In this document: in pieces, positions 16,035-25,877 of the stretch
Layout of the letters: each line of letters begins with the position of its first letter
Numbering within the stretch: position 1 is the stretch's first letter
Assembly: GCA_013299105.1 (NCBI GenBank)
Contig: JAAFJY010000020.1
Coordinates: 1-64,000 of the forward strand
DNA from: Chitinophagales bacterium
GTDB lineage: Bacteria > Bacteroidota > Bacteroidia > Chitinophagales > Saprospiraceae
Length of the DNA: 64,000 nucleotides
Reading direction: 5' to 3'
The notes under the pieces: generated by a model
What the model saw: only the letters and a program-made list of their open reading frames with translations
Told to the model about the DNA's origin: nothing
Databases searched by the model: none
Made by a program: the position numbers and the translations under genes

Positions 16035-18965
16035 CTAACGAATCAAGTAAGCCACGCTGAAAGCCAAACCTGTACCTACCCGAAATGATTCCGCATCATA
16101 AACGCGTTGGTTGAACTCTAGGGTGCGGCGATTAGCTGCGTTAAGTAAGTTTCGGGCAGTAAAACTCAGTTGGTAATTTTCAGCAATCCGCTTGCTGATC
16201 TTGTAATTCAGCAATGGGAAAGGCTTTTCATAGACATCAGGTGTAGCAAAAAGGGAGATGTTGAACAGGCGATCCCCCGATACATTGAAAGCCAAGGATG
16301 ACTCCCAACCCTTATCCGGGTTGATGTATGACAAAATCAAGTTGACAATATAAGGAGCTTGTCCCTGAAAAGGGCGAGTGGTGGTGGTGTAATCAGGAAA
16401 CAAGACCTTGGATGCCCTTACTTCATCAGCTGGAACTTCATAGCTCGATTTGATCAAAGCAAAATTGGAACTGAAATAGAAATTCTCAAACATTTTGCCC
16501 AACACATCCAGTTTCTTGCGGAATTCCAACTCTACGCCATACACTACTGCCTGATCCACGTTGATGAAACGCAGTTCTGGGGTGGTAGCACGAGGATTGA
16601 ACTGACGAATAATCGGATCATTGAATTGCTTGAAAAAGGCACTTACGGCCAACAATTCACCTGAACGAGGGTACAGCTCATAGCGCAAGTCGTAGTTTTG
16701 AATCAGGGTACGTTTCAATTCGGTATTACCTACGTTGAAGAAGCCGTTTTTGGCATCAAACTGCTCAAAGGGAGCCAATTCGCGCAAATTGGGTCGAGCC
16801 AGGGTTTTGCTGGCTGCTACTCGAAGATTGGCTTTGTCATTCAGCGCATAGATTAGGTTCGTAGAATACAAAAGGTCACCTAGGTTGATATCAGCATTGG
16901 TTCCATCTCTTGCTTCAACTTCCAAGTTGGTGCTTTCAAACCGTAGGCCACCCACGGCCTTCAGTTTGGGCGAAATGTTGTAAACAGCCATTGCATATGC
17001 AGCACCAATGTTTTCAGCGCCTGTGTAAAAGTTGCGCAAATTACTCCCATTGACATAGTGATAACCCGTACGATAGCGGGTAATCTGCCCATTGGCATCG
17101 CGCTCTGTACCAATGATCCCGAAATTGCTCAAATCAAAGAAACGATTGAAGTCGCCCTTGTAGTTGTTGAACATGATTTCATCAGGAATGCCCGTATTGA
17201 ACATCTGGTATGTAAATTCCTCGAAATTACGGGTTGTGCGGTTGAATTGGCCGCCAATCTTGATGCGGTTCGTGCTATTGGCCTGTCCACGTGTAGCAAA
17301 AGGAATACTAAAATCAACTTTCCCTTGTAAACTACGATCCTGTAAATCGCGGAAAAAATGATAGGGGAAAGGAAATTCTGCGTTGTTGATGTTGAAGTCG
17401 GAAGTTTCGCCTTCGCCAACTTGGCTATAGGCGAAATAACGCAAGTCAGGTTCTTTTTGGACAGAATTAGTCGCACCAAACACCCATTCCAGTTCTGCTT
17501 TTTTGCCCGCTCCAAACAAGTGAGTACCCGTGAGTTGGTAAGTGATGAACTGGCGCTGCGTATATTCCAAAGTGCGTACATTGAATGCTGCGGAAGGGTC
17601 CGACAAATTGATGGGGAAGCTGCCGCGCTGAACCCTTGCGGTGCTTTCGGCGTCATTGTTGAAAATAACGTTGGCTCCCAGGATATGTCTTTCTGACAGC
17701 TTCAGGTTGGTGTTAAACAAGGCTCCTAACTGCGGGTTGCGGGTGTCTCGTTGCTCGTTCATGGCCAGAACCACTTCTAGCGCCTCTGGGTTGTTATAGC
17801 GGTAGGCCCCGATGGTTCCATTGTCATAATGCACAAAGTTTTGACTGTAATTGACCCCCAAAGTATAGCCCAACTCTTTACCGAACAATTGGCTGCGGTT
17901 GCCGATGGAAAAATTGAAGCTAGAGTTGGTTGGTGAAGTGCGCTGAGTAGGCACAAACTCATTGCTCAATGCCTTAGCAGAACGATCAAAAGCATTGCGA
18001 ATCACATCGTTACTAGGATTGGGGTTACGGGCAAAGATGTAGTTGCCAGCAGCCAATTGGGTGTTCAATTGATCGAAACTCAAGTCTTTGAGGAACTGAG
18101 GTTGATCCCGAGCACCTGCATTCAAGCCCAACCAATCACCTTTTTCCCGCTGCATGGTATTGAAGTTGCTAATCAGGGAAGATTGGGTATTGTATTCGGT
18201 TCCTGCCTGGAAGAAAAGGTTGAACTTGTCGGGAAAAGCTTTGGTTTTGATGTTCACCAATCCTCCGCTAAAGTTACCGGGAAGGTCGGGCGTAAAAGTC
18301 TTCACGGTGATGATGTTTTCAATCATCTGTGAAGGGATCAAGTCCAGGCTCGCACTGTTGCGGTAGGGGTCTGTACTGGGTAAGGTCACGCTGTTCAATT
18401 GTGAAATCGAATAGCGGTCGCCCAAACCACGCATCACGATGAATCGACCACCTTCTACCACTGCCCCTGACATCTGGCGCATGGCATCGGCTGCATTGGA
18501 GCTGCCCGTGCGGCTGATTTGTTGGGCCGAAACCCCATCTTGGATGGAAAAAGATTTTCTTTGAATCGCGATCAGGGAGGCGTCGGTATTTTTAACCGTT
18601 TTAGCAGTCACTACAACCGTTTCCAATTGCAGAGACTCGGTTTCCATGGCTGCATCCAGGGTATTCACTGGACCTGGTTTGACTTCCAGGGTTTCAATCA
18701 CGATTTTGTTGTATCCAGTGTAGCTGAATTCGATTTTATAAGTTCCAGCTGCGATCTCTAGCGTGTAGTTTCCATCAAAATCGGCTACATTACCCCCAAT
18801 CTGATTGCCATTTTGAAAAGCCTGGATAGTAGCCCCAATTAGCGCCTCTCCATTTTGCTTATCCACAATTTTACCAGCAATTACGCAATTTTGCGCTTGA
18901 AGACTGATGTTGATAAAACCAGCAAGTGCAATAAAAAAAGTACCGAGCGAAAAAAAACGTCTCAT
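16035..18965 (-). CDS. TonB-dependent outer membrane receptor with carboxypeptidase-regulatory-like domain
   Basis: The start is taken at 18965 because MRRFFSLGTFFIALAGFINI begins a signal peptide. The frame upstream to 19058 is not used by this logic. The mature protein has a CarboxypepD-regulatory-like domain (about 28-110, CVIAGKIVDKQNGEALIGAT), a plug with MRQMSGAVVEGGRFIVMRGL and DLIPSQMIENIITVKTFTPD, and a 22-stranded-barrel-sized C-terminal part ending SFRVGTGLAFSVAYLIR. It takes up a ligand through the outer membrane using TonB energy. No SusD follows it. Instead the T9SS protein just upstream (19048-22062) is transcribed in the same direction with an 82-base gap, which suggests a surface partner or ligand-capture protein for the receptor. 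The ligand is unknown. Confidence 0.88.
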   Translation of the reverse strand: MRRFFSLGTFFIALAGFINISLQAQNCVIAGKIVDKQNGEALIGATIQAFQNGNQIGGNVADFDGNYTLEIAAGTYKIEFSYTGYNKIVIETLEVKPGPVNTLDAAMETESLQLETVVVTAKTVKNTDASLIAIQRKSFSIQDGVSAQQISRTGSSNAADAMRQMSGAVVEGGRFIVMRGLGDRYSISQLNSVTLPSTDPYRNSASLDLIPSQMIENIITVKTFTPDLPGNFSGGLVNIKTKAFPDKFNLFFQAGTEYNTQSSLISNFNTMQREKGDWLGLNAGARDQPQFLKDLSFDQLNTQLAAGNYIFARNPNPSNDVIRNAFDRSAKALSNEFVPTQRTSPTNSSFNFSIGNRSQLFGKELGYTLGVNYSQNFVHYDNGTIGAYRYNNPEALEVVLAMNEQRDTRNPQLGALFNTNLKLSERHILGANVIFNNDAESTARVQRGSFPINLSDPSAAFNVRTLEYTQRQFITYQLTGTHLFGAGKKAELEWVFGATNSVQKEPDLRYFAYSQVGEGETSDFNINNAEFPFPYHFFRDLQDRSLQGKVDFSIPFATRGQANSTNRIKIGGQFNRTTRNFEEFTYQMFNTGIPDEIMFNNYKGDFNRFFDLSNFGIIGTERDANGQITRYRTGYHYVNGSNLRNFYTGAENIGAAYAMAVYNISPKLKAVGGLRFESTNLEVEARDGTNADINLGDLLYSTNLIYALNDKANLRVAASKTLARPNLRELAPFEQFDAKNGFFNVGNTELKRTLIQNYDLRYELYPRSGELLAVSAFFKQFNDPIIRQFNPRATTPELRFINVDQAVVYGVELEFRKKLDVLGKMFENFYFSSNFALIKSSYEVPADEVRASKVLFPDYTTTTRPFQGQAPYIVNLILSYINPDKGWESSLAFNVSGDRLFNISLFATPDVYEKPFPLLNYKISKRIAENYQLSFTARNLLNAANRRTLEFNQRVYDAESFRVGTGLAFSVAYLIR

Positions 18966-19047
18966 ACAAGAAGTTGGTTTTGAAAAAGCGAAAGCAGGAG
19001 AGCGAAACCGCCCCCTGCTGTCATTAAATATATGTTGTAGCGTGCGC

Positions 19048-22000
19048 TTACTCAACAATCAATTTTTTGGCGGCAAATTTTCCACTAGCCGTAGTGAATT
19101 TAACCAGGTAGACACCGTGACCCAAGCCATTCATCTCTTTGCGCTGGAGGCCTTTTCCTTCCACCATCACGTTGCGCAACTGGCGACCATCAATGCTGAA
19201 AATGTCAATGCGAACTGATTCGTCGAAGTTGAATTCCAAAGTGAAGTTGTCAGTGGTTGGGTTGGGGTAAATGTTGAACTTGCGCTCTACTTCAGCACTA
19301 AAATCACGTACTGAAGTGGTGAAACCAAGGTGTCCATTGCGAGCCAATGTGCTCCAACCAGCTAACCACATTTGTGCACGGTCGTTTCCGAAAGCACCTT
19401 TGTAATTCACTGTGGTAAAAAATGGGTCGTTGGCAGGAATAGTTGCCAAGTTGCCAAAAGCAGCACCTCGAACGGAAGGGCGAGGATCCAAACCTCCGTT
19501 GGCAGTACGGCTTACACTAAACAATTGCGGATTTGAGTTGATGTTACCATTGTCCGTCAAATGTTTTGTCAAAGTTGTAGCAGTGGGCTCATCAGGAGTG
19601 ATACCTGTACCCGTGGTTACCCGAATAACACCTGTACTGGCGGCGTCCAAAGTGGTATTGGTTCCATTGGCCCAGAATACGTTGTTCAGGATTTTCAATT
19701 CGCCCTTTTTGAGTTTTTCCAAAGCATCGTTAGCGGGTGCAGTTTTGTCTTGCACTTCGATGGCTTTGCCACGGCTTTCAGTGAAAACAGAATTGGCAAT
19801 GGTTCCGGCAGTACCAGCGCGCAATAGTAAACCGATACCTCCAGCCGTTGCGGTAGTACCAGAACCAATATGCGTCCAGTTGAAAACCGTACCGTTGGAA
19901 TAGGGCGTGGCATCGTCAGGAGTAGTGCCATCGAACTCACCACCTGCATCCGCTACTTGTGAAGCTTGGATTGAGAACCAAAACTGGCCTTTGCCCACAT
20001 AAACTTCATCCCAGTCGTAAGAATCGTCTTCGGCAAAAGCAACCGCAGCGTACTTTAGGTTGGGTGCTCCGCCAAAGAACTCAATGCCGTCGTCAGAGTT
20101 GGCATAGATTTCAATGTATTCCAGTACTGTTTTGCTACCAACAGCTCCTAAGGTCAAACCATTCAATTCATTAGAACCTGACAAAATGCGACCACCATGA
20201 CGGATGGAGACATACTTGAGTACACCAGAGTCATCAGTGTTATCAGTCCCCCCATATAAACCACGAGGTTCAGTCGTGGCAATTCCTTCTACTGAAGCTT
20301 CAGGATTACCTGTTTTTTGGGTGATCCCTTTGCCCAAGATTACAATGCCTCCCCAGAGCGATACATCGCGGGGACCCAAATCCGTAGGATTATTGACATC
20401 ATCGGATTGAGCAGTAAAGATAATTGGATTGGCAGCAGTACCTTCTGCGAAAATTTTAGCGCCACGGGTAATCACTAGGGCAGATGGATTGCCAACGTCG
20501 GGACGTGGAGTGAATTTCACCACGGTACCAGCTTCGATGTTCAGTACACCGCCTGGCTCCAAGAATACCAGACCATCAACTAGGTAAGTATTGTTGCGTG
20601 TCCAGGTATGGGTGCGGTTTGCTTGCAAAGAGGTGTCAACAATCGTGATCGTCTGGCCAGCAGGCTGAGCAGCGAGGAAACCATTTTTTGACAAAGTGGA
20701 CCAGCCGACCAACCAGTTGTCCTCTGGGTTTGGGCCGAATGCACCTTTGTAATTTACAGGGTCAAAGAATGCATCACCACTTGGGTACGTGGCTACATCA
20801 CCAAACGCGGCCGCAGAACGCAGAGGACGAGGATCCAAACCCGCATTGGCGGTACGGCTTATCCCACGAAGAACGGGATTAGCAATGCTGTTTCTATTGG
20901 TGCTCAGGTGAGAGGTCAGAGTTGTAGCCGTAGGTTCGTCTGGAGTAATGCCAGTTCCAGCGGTTACGCGAATAATGCCAGTAGCGCTTGCATCTAGGGC
21001 GTTGGTGGTGCCGTTAGCCCAGAACAAGTTGTTCAAAATTTTCAATTCACCTTTTTTCAGTTTTTCTAGGGCATCGTTGGCAGGTGCAGTCTTGTCTTGT
21101 ACTTCAACCACCCGTCCACGGCATTCTGTGAACAAGGAATTGGCAACAATACCAGCAGTGCCCGCACGCAACAACATTCCTAAGCCGCCTGCGGTCGCAG
21201 TAGCGCCAGGACCAATGTGCGTCCAGTTGTAAAGAATTGGGTTAGAGTATGGCGTGGCATCGTCAGGAGTAGTGCCATCGAACTCACCACCTGCGTCGGC
21301 TACTTGAGAAGCTTGGATGGAAAACCAAAACTGGCCTTTGCCCACATAAACTTCGTCCCAATCAAAACTATCATCTTCGCAAAAAGCGGCTACTGCGTAT
21401 CTCAGATTTGGCGCGCCACCAAAAAATTCAATCCCATCATCCGAATTGGCGAATACTTCGATGTACTCCAATACTGTTTTGCTACCAACAGCTCCCAAAG
21501 TCAAGCCATTTAATTCATTGGAACCGCTCAAGATGCGGCCGCCATGACGGATCGAGACATACCTAAGCACGCCTGAATCATCATTATTGTCAGTGCCACC
21601 ATACAAGCCACGGGGCTCTGTTGTAGCAATACCCTCCACGGAGGCTTCTGCGTTACCGGTCTTTTGGGTAATTCCTTTACCCAGTATAACCAACCCACCC
21701 CAGAGTGAAACGTCTCTAGGTCCCAAATCCGTGGGATTATTTACGTCATCGGATTGGGCCGTAAATATGATCGGTTCTTGAGCAGTACCTCGTGCAAAAA
21801 TCTTGGCCCCTCTGGCAATGACAAGTGCAGAAGGGTTACCTACGTCAGGACGTGGGGTGAATTTCACAACGGTCCCTGCTTCGATTTCAAGTTCAGCGCC
21901 ATCTTCAACATATACCAAACCATCACAGAGATAGGTGTTGTTTTTGGTCCATTTGGCTTTTTGACCAGCTACAATGCTGGCATCGGTAATGTTTACAGTA

Positions 22001-22062
22001 GTTTGTGCGAGGACCCATGAGGTCAAACACGAGAAGAGGATTGTAGTAAATAAGTGTTTCAT
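19048..22062 (-). CDS. T9SS-secreted protein with two tandem copies of a beta-helix-like module
   Basis: The start is at 22062, giving the signal peptide MKHLFTTILFSCLTSWVLAQ. Two large units of about 447 residues follow. Each begins with a WTKNNTYLCDGLVYVE- or WTRNNTYLVDGLVFLEP-type segment and then repeats the same blocks: GTVVKFTPRPDVGNPSALVI, IFTAQSDDVNNPTDLGPRDV, EPRGLYGGTD, NSDDGIEFFGGAPNL, SFDWDEVYVGKGQFWFSIQA and EFDGTTPDDATPYSN. The turn-rich, Gly/Asn/Asp-rich blocks look like a right-handed parallel beta-helix. The C-terminus is a T9SS type A domain (FNIYPNPTTDNFTLEF ... GVYLVKF ... KKLIVE). It is first in a likely operon with the TonB receptor. Function is unknown, and binding of a ligand for that receptor is an inference. 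Confidence 0.85.
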   Translation of the reverse strand: MKHLFTTILFSCLTSWVLAQTTVNITDASIVAGQKAKWTKNNTYLCDGLVYVEDGAELEIEAGTVVKFTPRPDVGNPSALVIARGAKIFARGTAQEPIIFTAQSDDVNNPTDLGPRDVSLWGGLVILGKGITQKTGNAEASVEGIATTEPRGLYGGTDNNDDSGVLRYVSIRHGGRILSGSNELNGLTLGAVGSKTVLEYIEVFANSDDGIEFFGGAPNLRYAVAAFCEDDSFDWDEVYVGKGQFWFSIQASQVADAGGEFDGTTPDDATPYSNPILYNWTHIGPGATATAGGLGMLLRAGTAGIVANSLFTECRGRVVEVQDKTAPANDALEKLKKGELKILNNLFWANGTTNALDASATGIIRVTAGTGITPDEPTATTLTSHLSTNRNSIANPVLRGISRTANAGLDPRPLRSAAAFGDVATYPSGDAFFDPVNYKGAFGPNPEDNWLVGWSTLSKNGFLAAQPAGQTITIVDTSLQANRTHTWTRNNTYLVDGLVFLEPGGVLNIEAGTVVKFTPRPDVGNPSALVITRGAKIFAEGTAANPIIFTAQSDDVNNPTDLGPRDVSLWGGIVILGKGITQKTGNPEASVEGIATTEPRGLYGGTDNTDDSGVLKYVSIRHGGRILSGSNELNGLTLGAVGSKTVLEYIEIYANSDDGIEFFGGAPNLKYAAVAFAEDDSYDWDEVYVGKGQFWFSIQASQVADAGGEFDGTTPDDATPYSNGTVFNWTHIGSGTTATAGGIGLLLRAGTAGTIANSVFTESRGKAIEVQDKTAPANDALEKLKKGELKILNNVFWANGTNTTLDAASTGVIRVTTGTGITPDEPTATTLTKHLTDNGNINSNPQLFSVSRTANGGLDPRPSVRGAAFGNLATIPANDPFFTTVNYKGAFGNDRAQMWLAGWSTLARNGHLGFTTSVRDFSAEVERKFNIYPNPTTDNFTLEFNFDESVRIDIFSIDGRQLRNVMVEGKGLQRKEMNGLGHGVYLVKFTTASGKFAAKKLIVE

Positions 22063-22511
22063 ATGATTGGATAGCTGTTTGCTCTTTTTTGATGCCACAA
22101 AAGTAGATGGGCTGTATTAAGTCAGCATAAATCCAATGTTAACTCTTGTTGTTAATAGGGTTAATTGTGCGTTATCTGTTGTTGCTGAATTTGAAAAAAA
22201 GCGCTCAATTTGGTTAACACTGAAGATAGACGCGCTCAAAAAAATGAAAATATCTATCCAATTACTTGATAATTAAATTATTATAAAAATAAATAAATAT
22301 CATTTATTAATCAAAACCTATATCTAAGCACTTGTCGTGGTAAGATTATAATTTAGAACAGCCTTTGTGATTGACTTTTGATGCCAACTTGTTTCAGGCA
22401 GACACAACCTGCAACTACGGGGTAGGTGCTCGTCAGGCAGACTTAAAAAACTTAAATCTCCCTAGCGAGCCCCAACTCATAACCCATGATTCATAACCCT
22501 AACAAAAAAAC
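22063..22511. other. Gene-free interval upstream of the beta-helix/TonB pair
   Basis: These 449 bases hold no credible ORF. The part at 22130-22330 is very AT-rich, with short TTAA-containing repeats (GTTAACTCTTGTTGTTAA) and probably contains the promoter of the 22062 gene. The part at 22380-22500 is mixed sequence in front of the cystathionine-synthase stop. No firm promoter box or terminator can be named. Confidence 0.4.
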
Positions 22512-23870
22512 TCACATCGCCTGAATCAAATCATATTGGGTGATGATGTGCTTGTCGCCAGCCCGATCGCGGGCAACCACCGCTGGCGTTTCTTTGCTGA
22601 TGTACATGCGCAATTGGCTGAAAGGCAAAGATTCATCGACCATTGGAAAAGCTTCGCTCATGATCTGGCTCAAAGTCTGCTCGGCATGGCGCAAGGGATT
22701 TTCGAGCAAAAAATTGAGTACCGCAGTTTCGGAAATTGCACCTACAATGTCTTCACCATCCACAACGGGCAATTGCGACAGGTCACGGGACTTCATCAGG
22801 TCAAATGCCTCGCGCACCGTTTGGTTTTTAGAGACCGCAATAAAAGACTTGTCGTTTTTGCGGGCGATGATGTCTTTTACCCTCAATTCGGTATCCAAAA
22901 AACCCCGCTCACGCATCCAATCGTCATTGTAAATTTTGCCCACATAGCGGCTACCATGGTCGTGGATCACGATGACCACGATATCATCTTTGGTCAATTG
23001 ATCTTTGAGCTGCAACATACCAGCCACTGCCGAACCAGCTGAGTAGCCCAGCATGATCCCTTCTTCGCGGGCCAGGCGACGGGCCATCAAGGCACCATCT
23101 TTGTCGCTGACTTTTTCAAAGTGGTCGATTATTTCAAAGTCGATGTTTTTGGGAATAATGTCTTCCCCGATGCCTTCGGTAATGTAAGGGTAAATTTCTT
23201 TTTCATCAAATTCTCTGGTTTCGTGGTATTTTTTCAAAACCGAGCCATAGGTGTCGATCCCCCAGACTTTGACCTTGGGATTTTGTTCCTTGATATAGCG
23301 TCCAGTGCCAGAAATGGTGCCCCCCGTGCCTACACCTGTGAGCAGGTGAGTGACTCTGCCCTCGGTTTGCGCCCAGATTTCTGGCCCCGTACTTTCGTAA
23401 TGAGCCTGGCGATTAGAGAGGTTGTCGTACTGGTTGCACCAATAACTGTTGGGCATTTCCTTGCTCAAGCGGGCTGCCACCGAGTAGTATGAGCGGGGGT
23501 CTTGCGACTCCACGTTAGTAGGACAAACGATGACCTCCGCGCCAAAAGCCCGCAAAAGATCCATTTTCTCCTTGGATTGCTTATCAGTGGTGGTAAAAAT
23601 ACACTTGTAGCCTTTTACCGCAGCTGCAATGGCCAAACCCATGCCCGTATTGCCCGACGTACACTCAATGATGGTGCCACCTGGTTTGATGTCTCCCCGC
23701 TGCTCGGCGTCTTCCAACATTTTCAGGGCCATGCGGTCTTTGATCGAGTGACCAGGGTTGAAAGTTTCGACTTTCATGAGTATGGTAGCGGGCACATCGG
23801 CTACGACCCGGTGCAATTGAACCAAAGGTGTATTGCCGATGGTGGATAAAATATTGTGGTGAAACTGCAT
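22512..23870 (-). CDS. Cystathionine beta-synthase-like PLP enzyme with C-terminal CBS pair
   Basis: This 452-residue enzyme is of the fold-type II PLP family and probably makes cystathionine from serine and homocysteine, or cysteine from O-acetylserine. The PLP lysine is in NPGHSIKDRMA at about 44. The substrate loop is ECTSGNTGMGLA, and the phosphate-binding loop is TGVGTGGTISGTGRY. The PLP serine lies in LGYSAGSAVAG. Two CBS domains fill about 335-452 (VKDIIARKNDKSFIAVSKNQ onward), the classical regulatory Bateman module of CBS enzymes. No haem-binding N-terminal extension is present. It is a single gene. The CBS pair favours cystathionine synthase over plain cysteine synthase. Confidence 0.9.
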   Translation of the reverse strand: MQFHHNILSTIGNTPLVQLHRVVADVPATILMKVETFNPGHSIKDRMALKMLEDAEQRGDIKPGGTIIECTSGNTGMGLAIAAAVKGYKCIFTTTDKQSKEKMDLLRAFGAEVIVCPTNVESQDPRSYYSVAARLSKEMPNSYWCNQYDNLSNRQAHYESTGPEIWAQTEGRVTHLLTGVGTGGTISGTGRYIKEQNPKVKVWGIDTYGSVLKKYHETREFDEKEIYPYITEGIGEDIIPKNIDFEIIDHFEKVSDKDGALMARRLAREEGIMLGYSAGSAVAGMLQLKDQLTKDDIVVIVIHDHGSRYVGKIYNDDWMRERGFLDTELRVKDIIARKNDKSFIAVSKNQTVREAFDLMKSRDLSQLPVVDGEDIVGAISETAVLNFLLENPLRHAEQTLSQIMSEAFPMVDESLPFSQLRMYISKETPAVVARDRAGDKHIITQYDLIQAM

Positions 23871-23939
23871 TTGAATTGGTTACTTGGTTAGACAAGAGGG
23901 GGAAAATAATGAGACAGCAAAAACAGGCAGGTGGTTCAA

Positions 23940-24899
23940 TCAAAACCCAGGCACAATGCCCGATTCCATGCCAATGTTGTCAACAGTATTGCTCTTTAGG
24001 TTGTAATAAGCGCTTACCCGGCCCGCAAAACGGCCCTGGCAAGAGCCACTCACCTTGGTCTCTTCAGAAAGTGGGCAATAAGGAAAACTGTAACGAATCT
24101 CGTTCATGTTTTCGAGCTCTAGCGAAGATGTTACCATACTTTGTAATTCGACGTGATGCAAAGCATCTGGAAACTGAGCGCTCAAAAAATCAACTACTTG
24201 GGCATGGGCTTTTTGTCGAAAAGTTTTTTCACGCTCTAAGCCCAACGAAACGGTGGAGGGCAGCAAGAGCATTGAGTTTTCATCGAGCACATTGGCTTGC
24301 GCAGTGACCAATGATTTGTTGGTGGCCCAATCGTTACGGCCACCCAATAAACGGGCATCAAAAATTTCAGGGTAATACTTTCCACGTTCGCTAGCTTCGA
24401 TTACGCGCAGGGTAAAAAAACAGGAGAGCCAATTGTTGGACTTGGCCCAATCTTGGACCAGCTTGGAAATTTGCACCAGTTGCGCGGAAAAAATTTGCGA
24501 AAAAGGATCTTCGTAAATGACGATTTCAACCTGGTTTTCTCTGCGATTCACTCCTACACTGACGGCTTCAAGGGCATTTTTTTTCAAGATAGCCAACATG
24601 CTTTCAGCCAAAGGGCGATTCACTTTAGCGGCCTCAATGGCCTTTTCTACATCCGCTTTTTGCAGTTCACCATTGGCTTCTTTGTTGACCCAATCGAGGG
24701 TAAAACGAAGTTTAGGGTCGTTTTTCGCTTCTACTTCGAGTAGGGAATTGTACCAATCACCTCCATGCTTGCCTACAATTTTGTATTGATTGGGAAACCA
24801 CTGGTCCAGTGCTTTTTGCGCGGCAGGAGAATCACTGCCTCCCGTACAAGCGGTCAGTACAAAAAGAATTGCCATTGCCAGGAAACTGAAAAATCGCAT
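23940..24899 (-). CDS. Lipoprotein of unknown function
   Basis: This 319-residue protein has a signal peptide with lipobox LTAC (MRFFSFLAMAILFVLTACTG), so it is membrane-anchored, probably facing the periplasm. The body has no motif I recognise. It holds an Asp/Glu/Lys-rich helical N-terminal half (QKADVEKAIEAAKVNRPLAE) and a C-terminal half ending in a Cys-containing YCPLSEETKVSGSCQGRFAG segment. It lies 69 bases downstream of the cystathionine-synthase start and 55 bases downstream of the SPOR gene end, all on the minus strand. Confidence 0.7.
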   Translation of the reverse strand: MRFFSFLAMAILFVLTACTGGSDSPAAQKALDQWFPNQYKIVGKHGGDWYNSLLEVEAKNDPKLRFTLDWVNKEANGELQKADVEKAIEAAKVNRPLAESMLAILKKNALEAVSVGVNRRENQVEIVIYEDPFSQIFSAQLVQISKLVQDWAKSNNWLSCFFTLRVIEASERGKYYPEIFDARLLGGRNDWATNKSLVTAQANVLDENSMLLLPSTVSLGLEREKTFRQKAHAQVVDFLSAQFPDALHHVELQSMVTSSLELENMNEIRYSFPYCPLSEETKVSGSCQGRFAGRVSAYYNLKSNTVDNIGMESGIVPGF

Positions 24900-24954
24900 G
24901 TCGTTTTTTTGCGGGCGAAGATACAGATTCTCGGCATACCTTAGTGCTTGTTGC

Positions 24955-25641
24955 CTACTTCTTCACCAGCATCATCGCATCAATGGCATTGAATTTGAGA
25001 TCAGCCACCATTTTTCGGGCAGGTTTTTCACTGTAAAAACGGTCCACCAAAATAGTAGCATAAGCCCCGCGATTGAATTTTTCAATCTGGGCTTTGCGGT
25101 ATCCCATTTTGCGGATTTTCACCAGCATTTCTTTGGCAAAACGTATTTCCTTGTAAGAGCCCGCAATGACCATGTATTTGCCAGGGACGGTGGCGGGTTT
25201 GGAGGAGCTTGTTGTCGTTGCGGGCGCAGGAGTTGGTTTAGGGGCGGGTGTAGTTTTCTCTGGTGCAGGTGATGGTGATGGCGTAGTTTGAGCAGCATTG
25301 GCCTTGGTATCCGGTGTGCTGGCTTTGTTGTTAGCCTCCGTTTTATCAGTACTGACACCTGAAGATTTTGTTTTGTCTTCCTCTTTGCTGCTCGTTGGAG
25401 GAGTATTGTCTGCTAAAGGCTTTGCGTCATTGACTTTGGGACTGTCAATTGCAGGCTTTTCATCGGCTGGTGCAGCAATTGGTGCCACGTCTTCGCTCGA
25501 ACCAGGCTTTGGTTCTTCAAACACGGCAGTAGGTGGTTTTGCTGGCTGGTTTCCCAGGTTAACATATTTATACACCAAAAAAATCAAAGCAGCCATACAA
25601 AGGGCCACCAATCCAACGGTCAGATAGTCGATTCTGGACAT
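24955..25641 (-). CDS. SPOR domain protein, bitopic inner-membrane
   Basis: This 228-residue protein has a short cytoplasmic N-terminus, one membrane helix (YLTVGLVALCMAALIFLVY, about 6-25), a long Pro/Ala/Thr/Lys-rich periplasmic linker (about 35-150) and a C-terminal SPOR domain (about 155-225: KYMVIAGSYKEIRFAKEML ... AYATILVDRF). SPOR domains bind glycan strands lacking stem peptides at division septa, so a cell-division or envelope role is likely. The domain order is the same as in FtsN-like proteins, but there is no conserved FtsN essential helix I can point to. Confidence 0.85.
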   Translation of the reverse strand: MSRIDYLTVGLVALCMAALIFLVYKYVNLGNQPAKPPTAVFEEPKPGSSEDVAPIAAPADEKPAIDSPKVNDAKPLADNTPPTSSKEEDKTKSSGVSTDKTEANNKASTPDTKANAAQTTPSPSPAPEKTTPAPKPTPAPATTTSSSKPATVPGKYMVIAGSYKEIRFAKEMLVKIRKMGYRKAQIEKFNRGAYATILVDRFYSEKPARKMVADLKFNAIDAMMLVKK

Positions 25642-25771
25642 TAGCTTTGGGTCTTAAGTAAAAAATTCATCCTCAAGCAGACTTGCTTGGGTTGTGAAGG
25701 CATTGAAAAAAATAAAAAAACACCTCCACCTTTTGATTCAAGGCCACTTTTGGTGGCAAAATCATGGTCAA

Positions 25772-25820
25772 AATCCTGCTGGAAATCCGTGAAAATCCGT
25801 TTCATCCGTTTCATCTGCGG
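25772..25820. repeat. Dispersed short repeat (AATCCGTGAAAATCC family)
   Basis: AATCCTGCTGGAAATCCGTG AAAATCCGTTTCATCCGTTT and flanks share their core with 37682-37726 (GGCAATCCGTGAAGATCAGT), with 31821-31843 (TGTCATGCTGGAAATCCGCA), with 15184-15225 and with 27041-27075. All copies are intergenic and imperfect. The 236 bp gap that holds this copy (25642-25877) separates SPOR from the MBL gene and has no ORF. Confidence 0.5.
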
Positions 25821-25877
25821 CCCCAATGGTAAATTCGATGTTGAAATTACAAAGTCCAGTTTAAAAAAGCAAATTTT

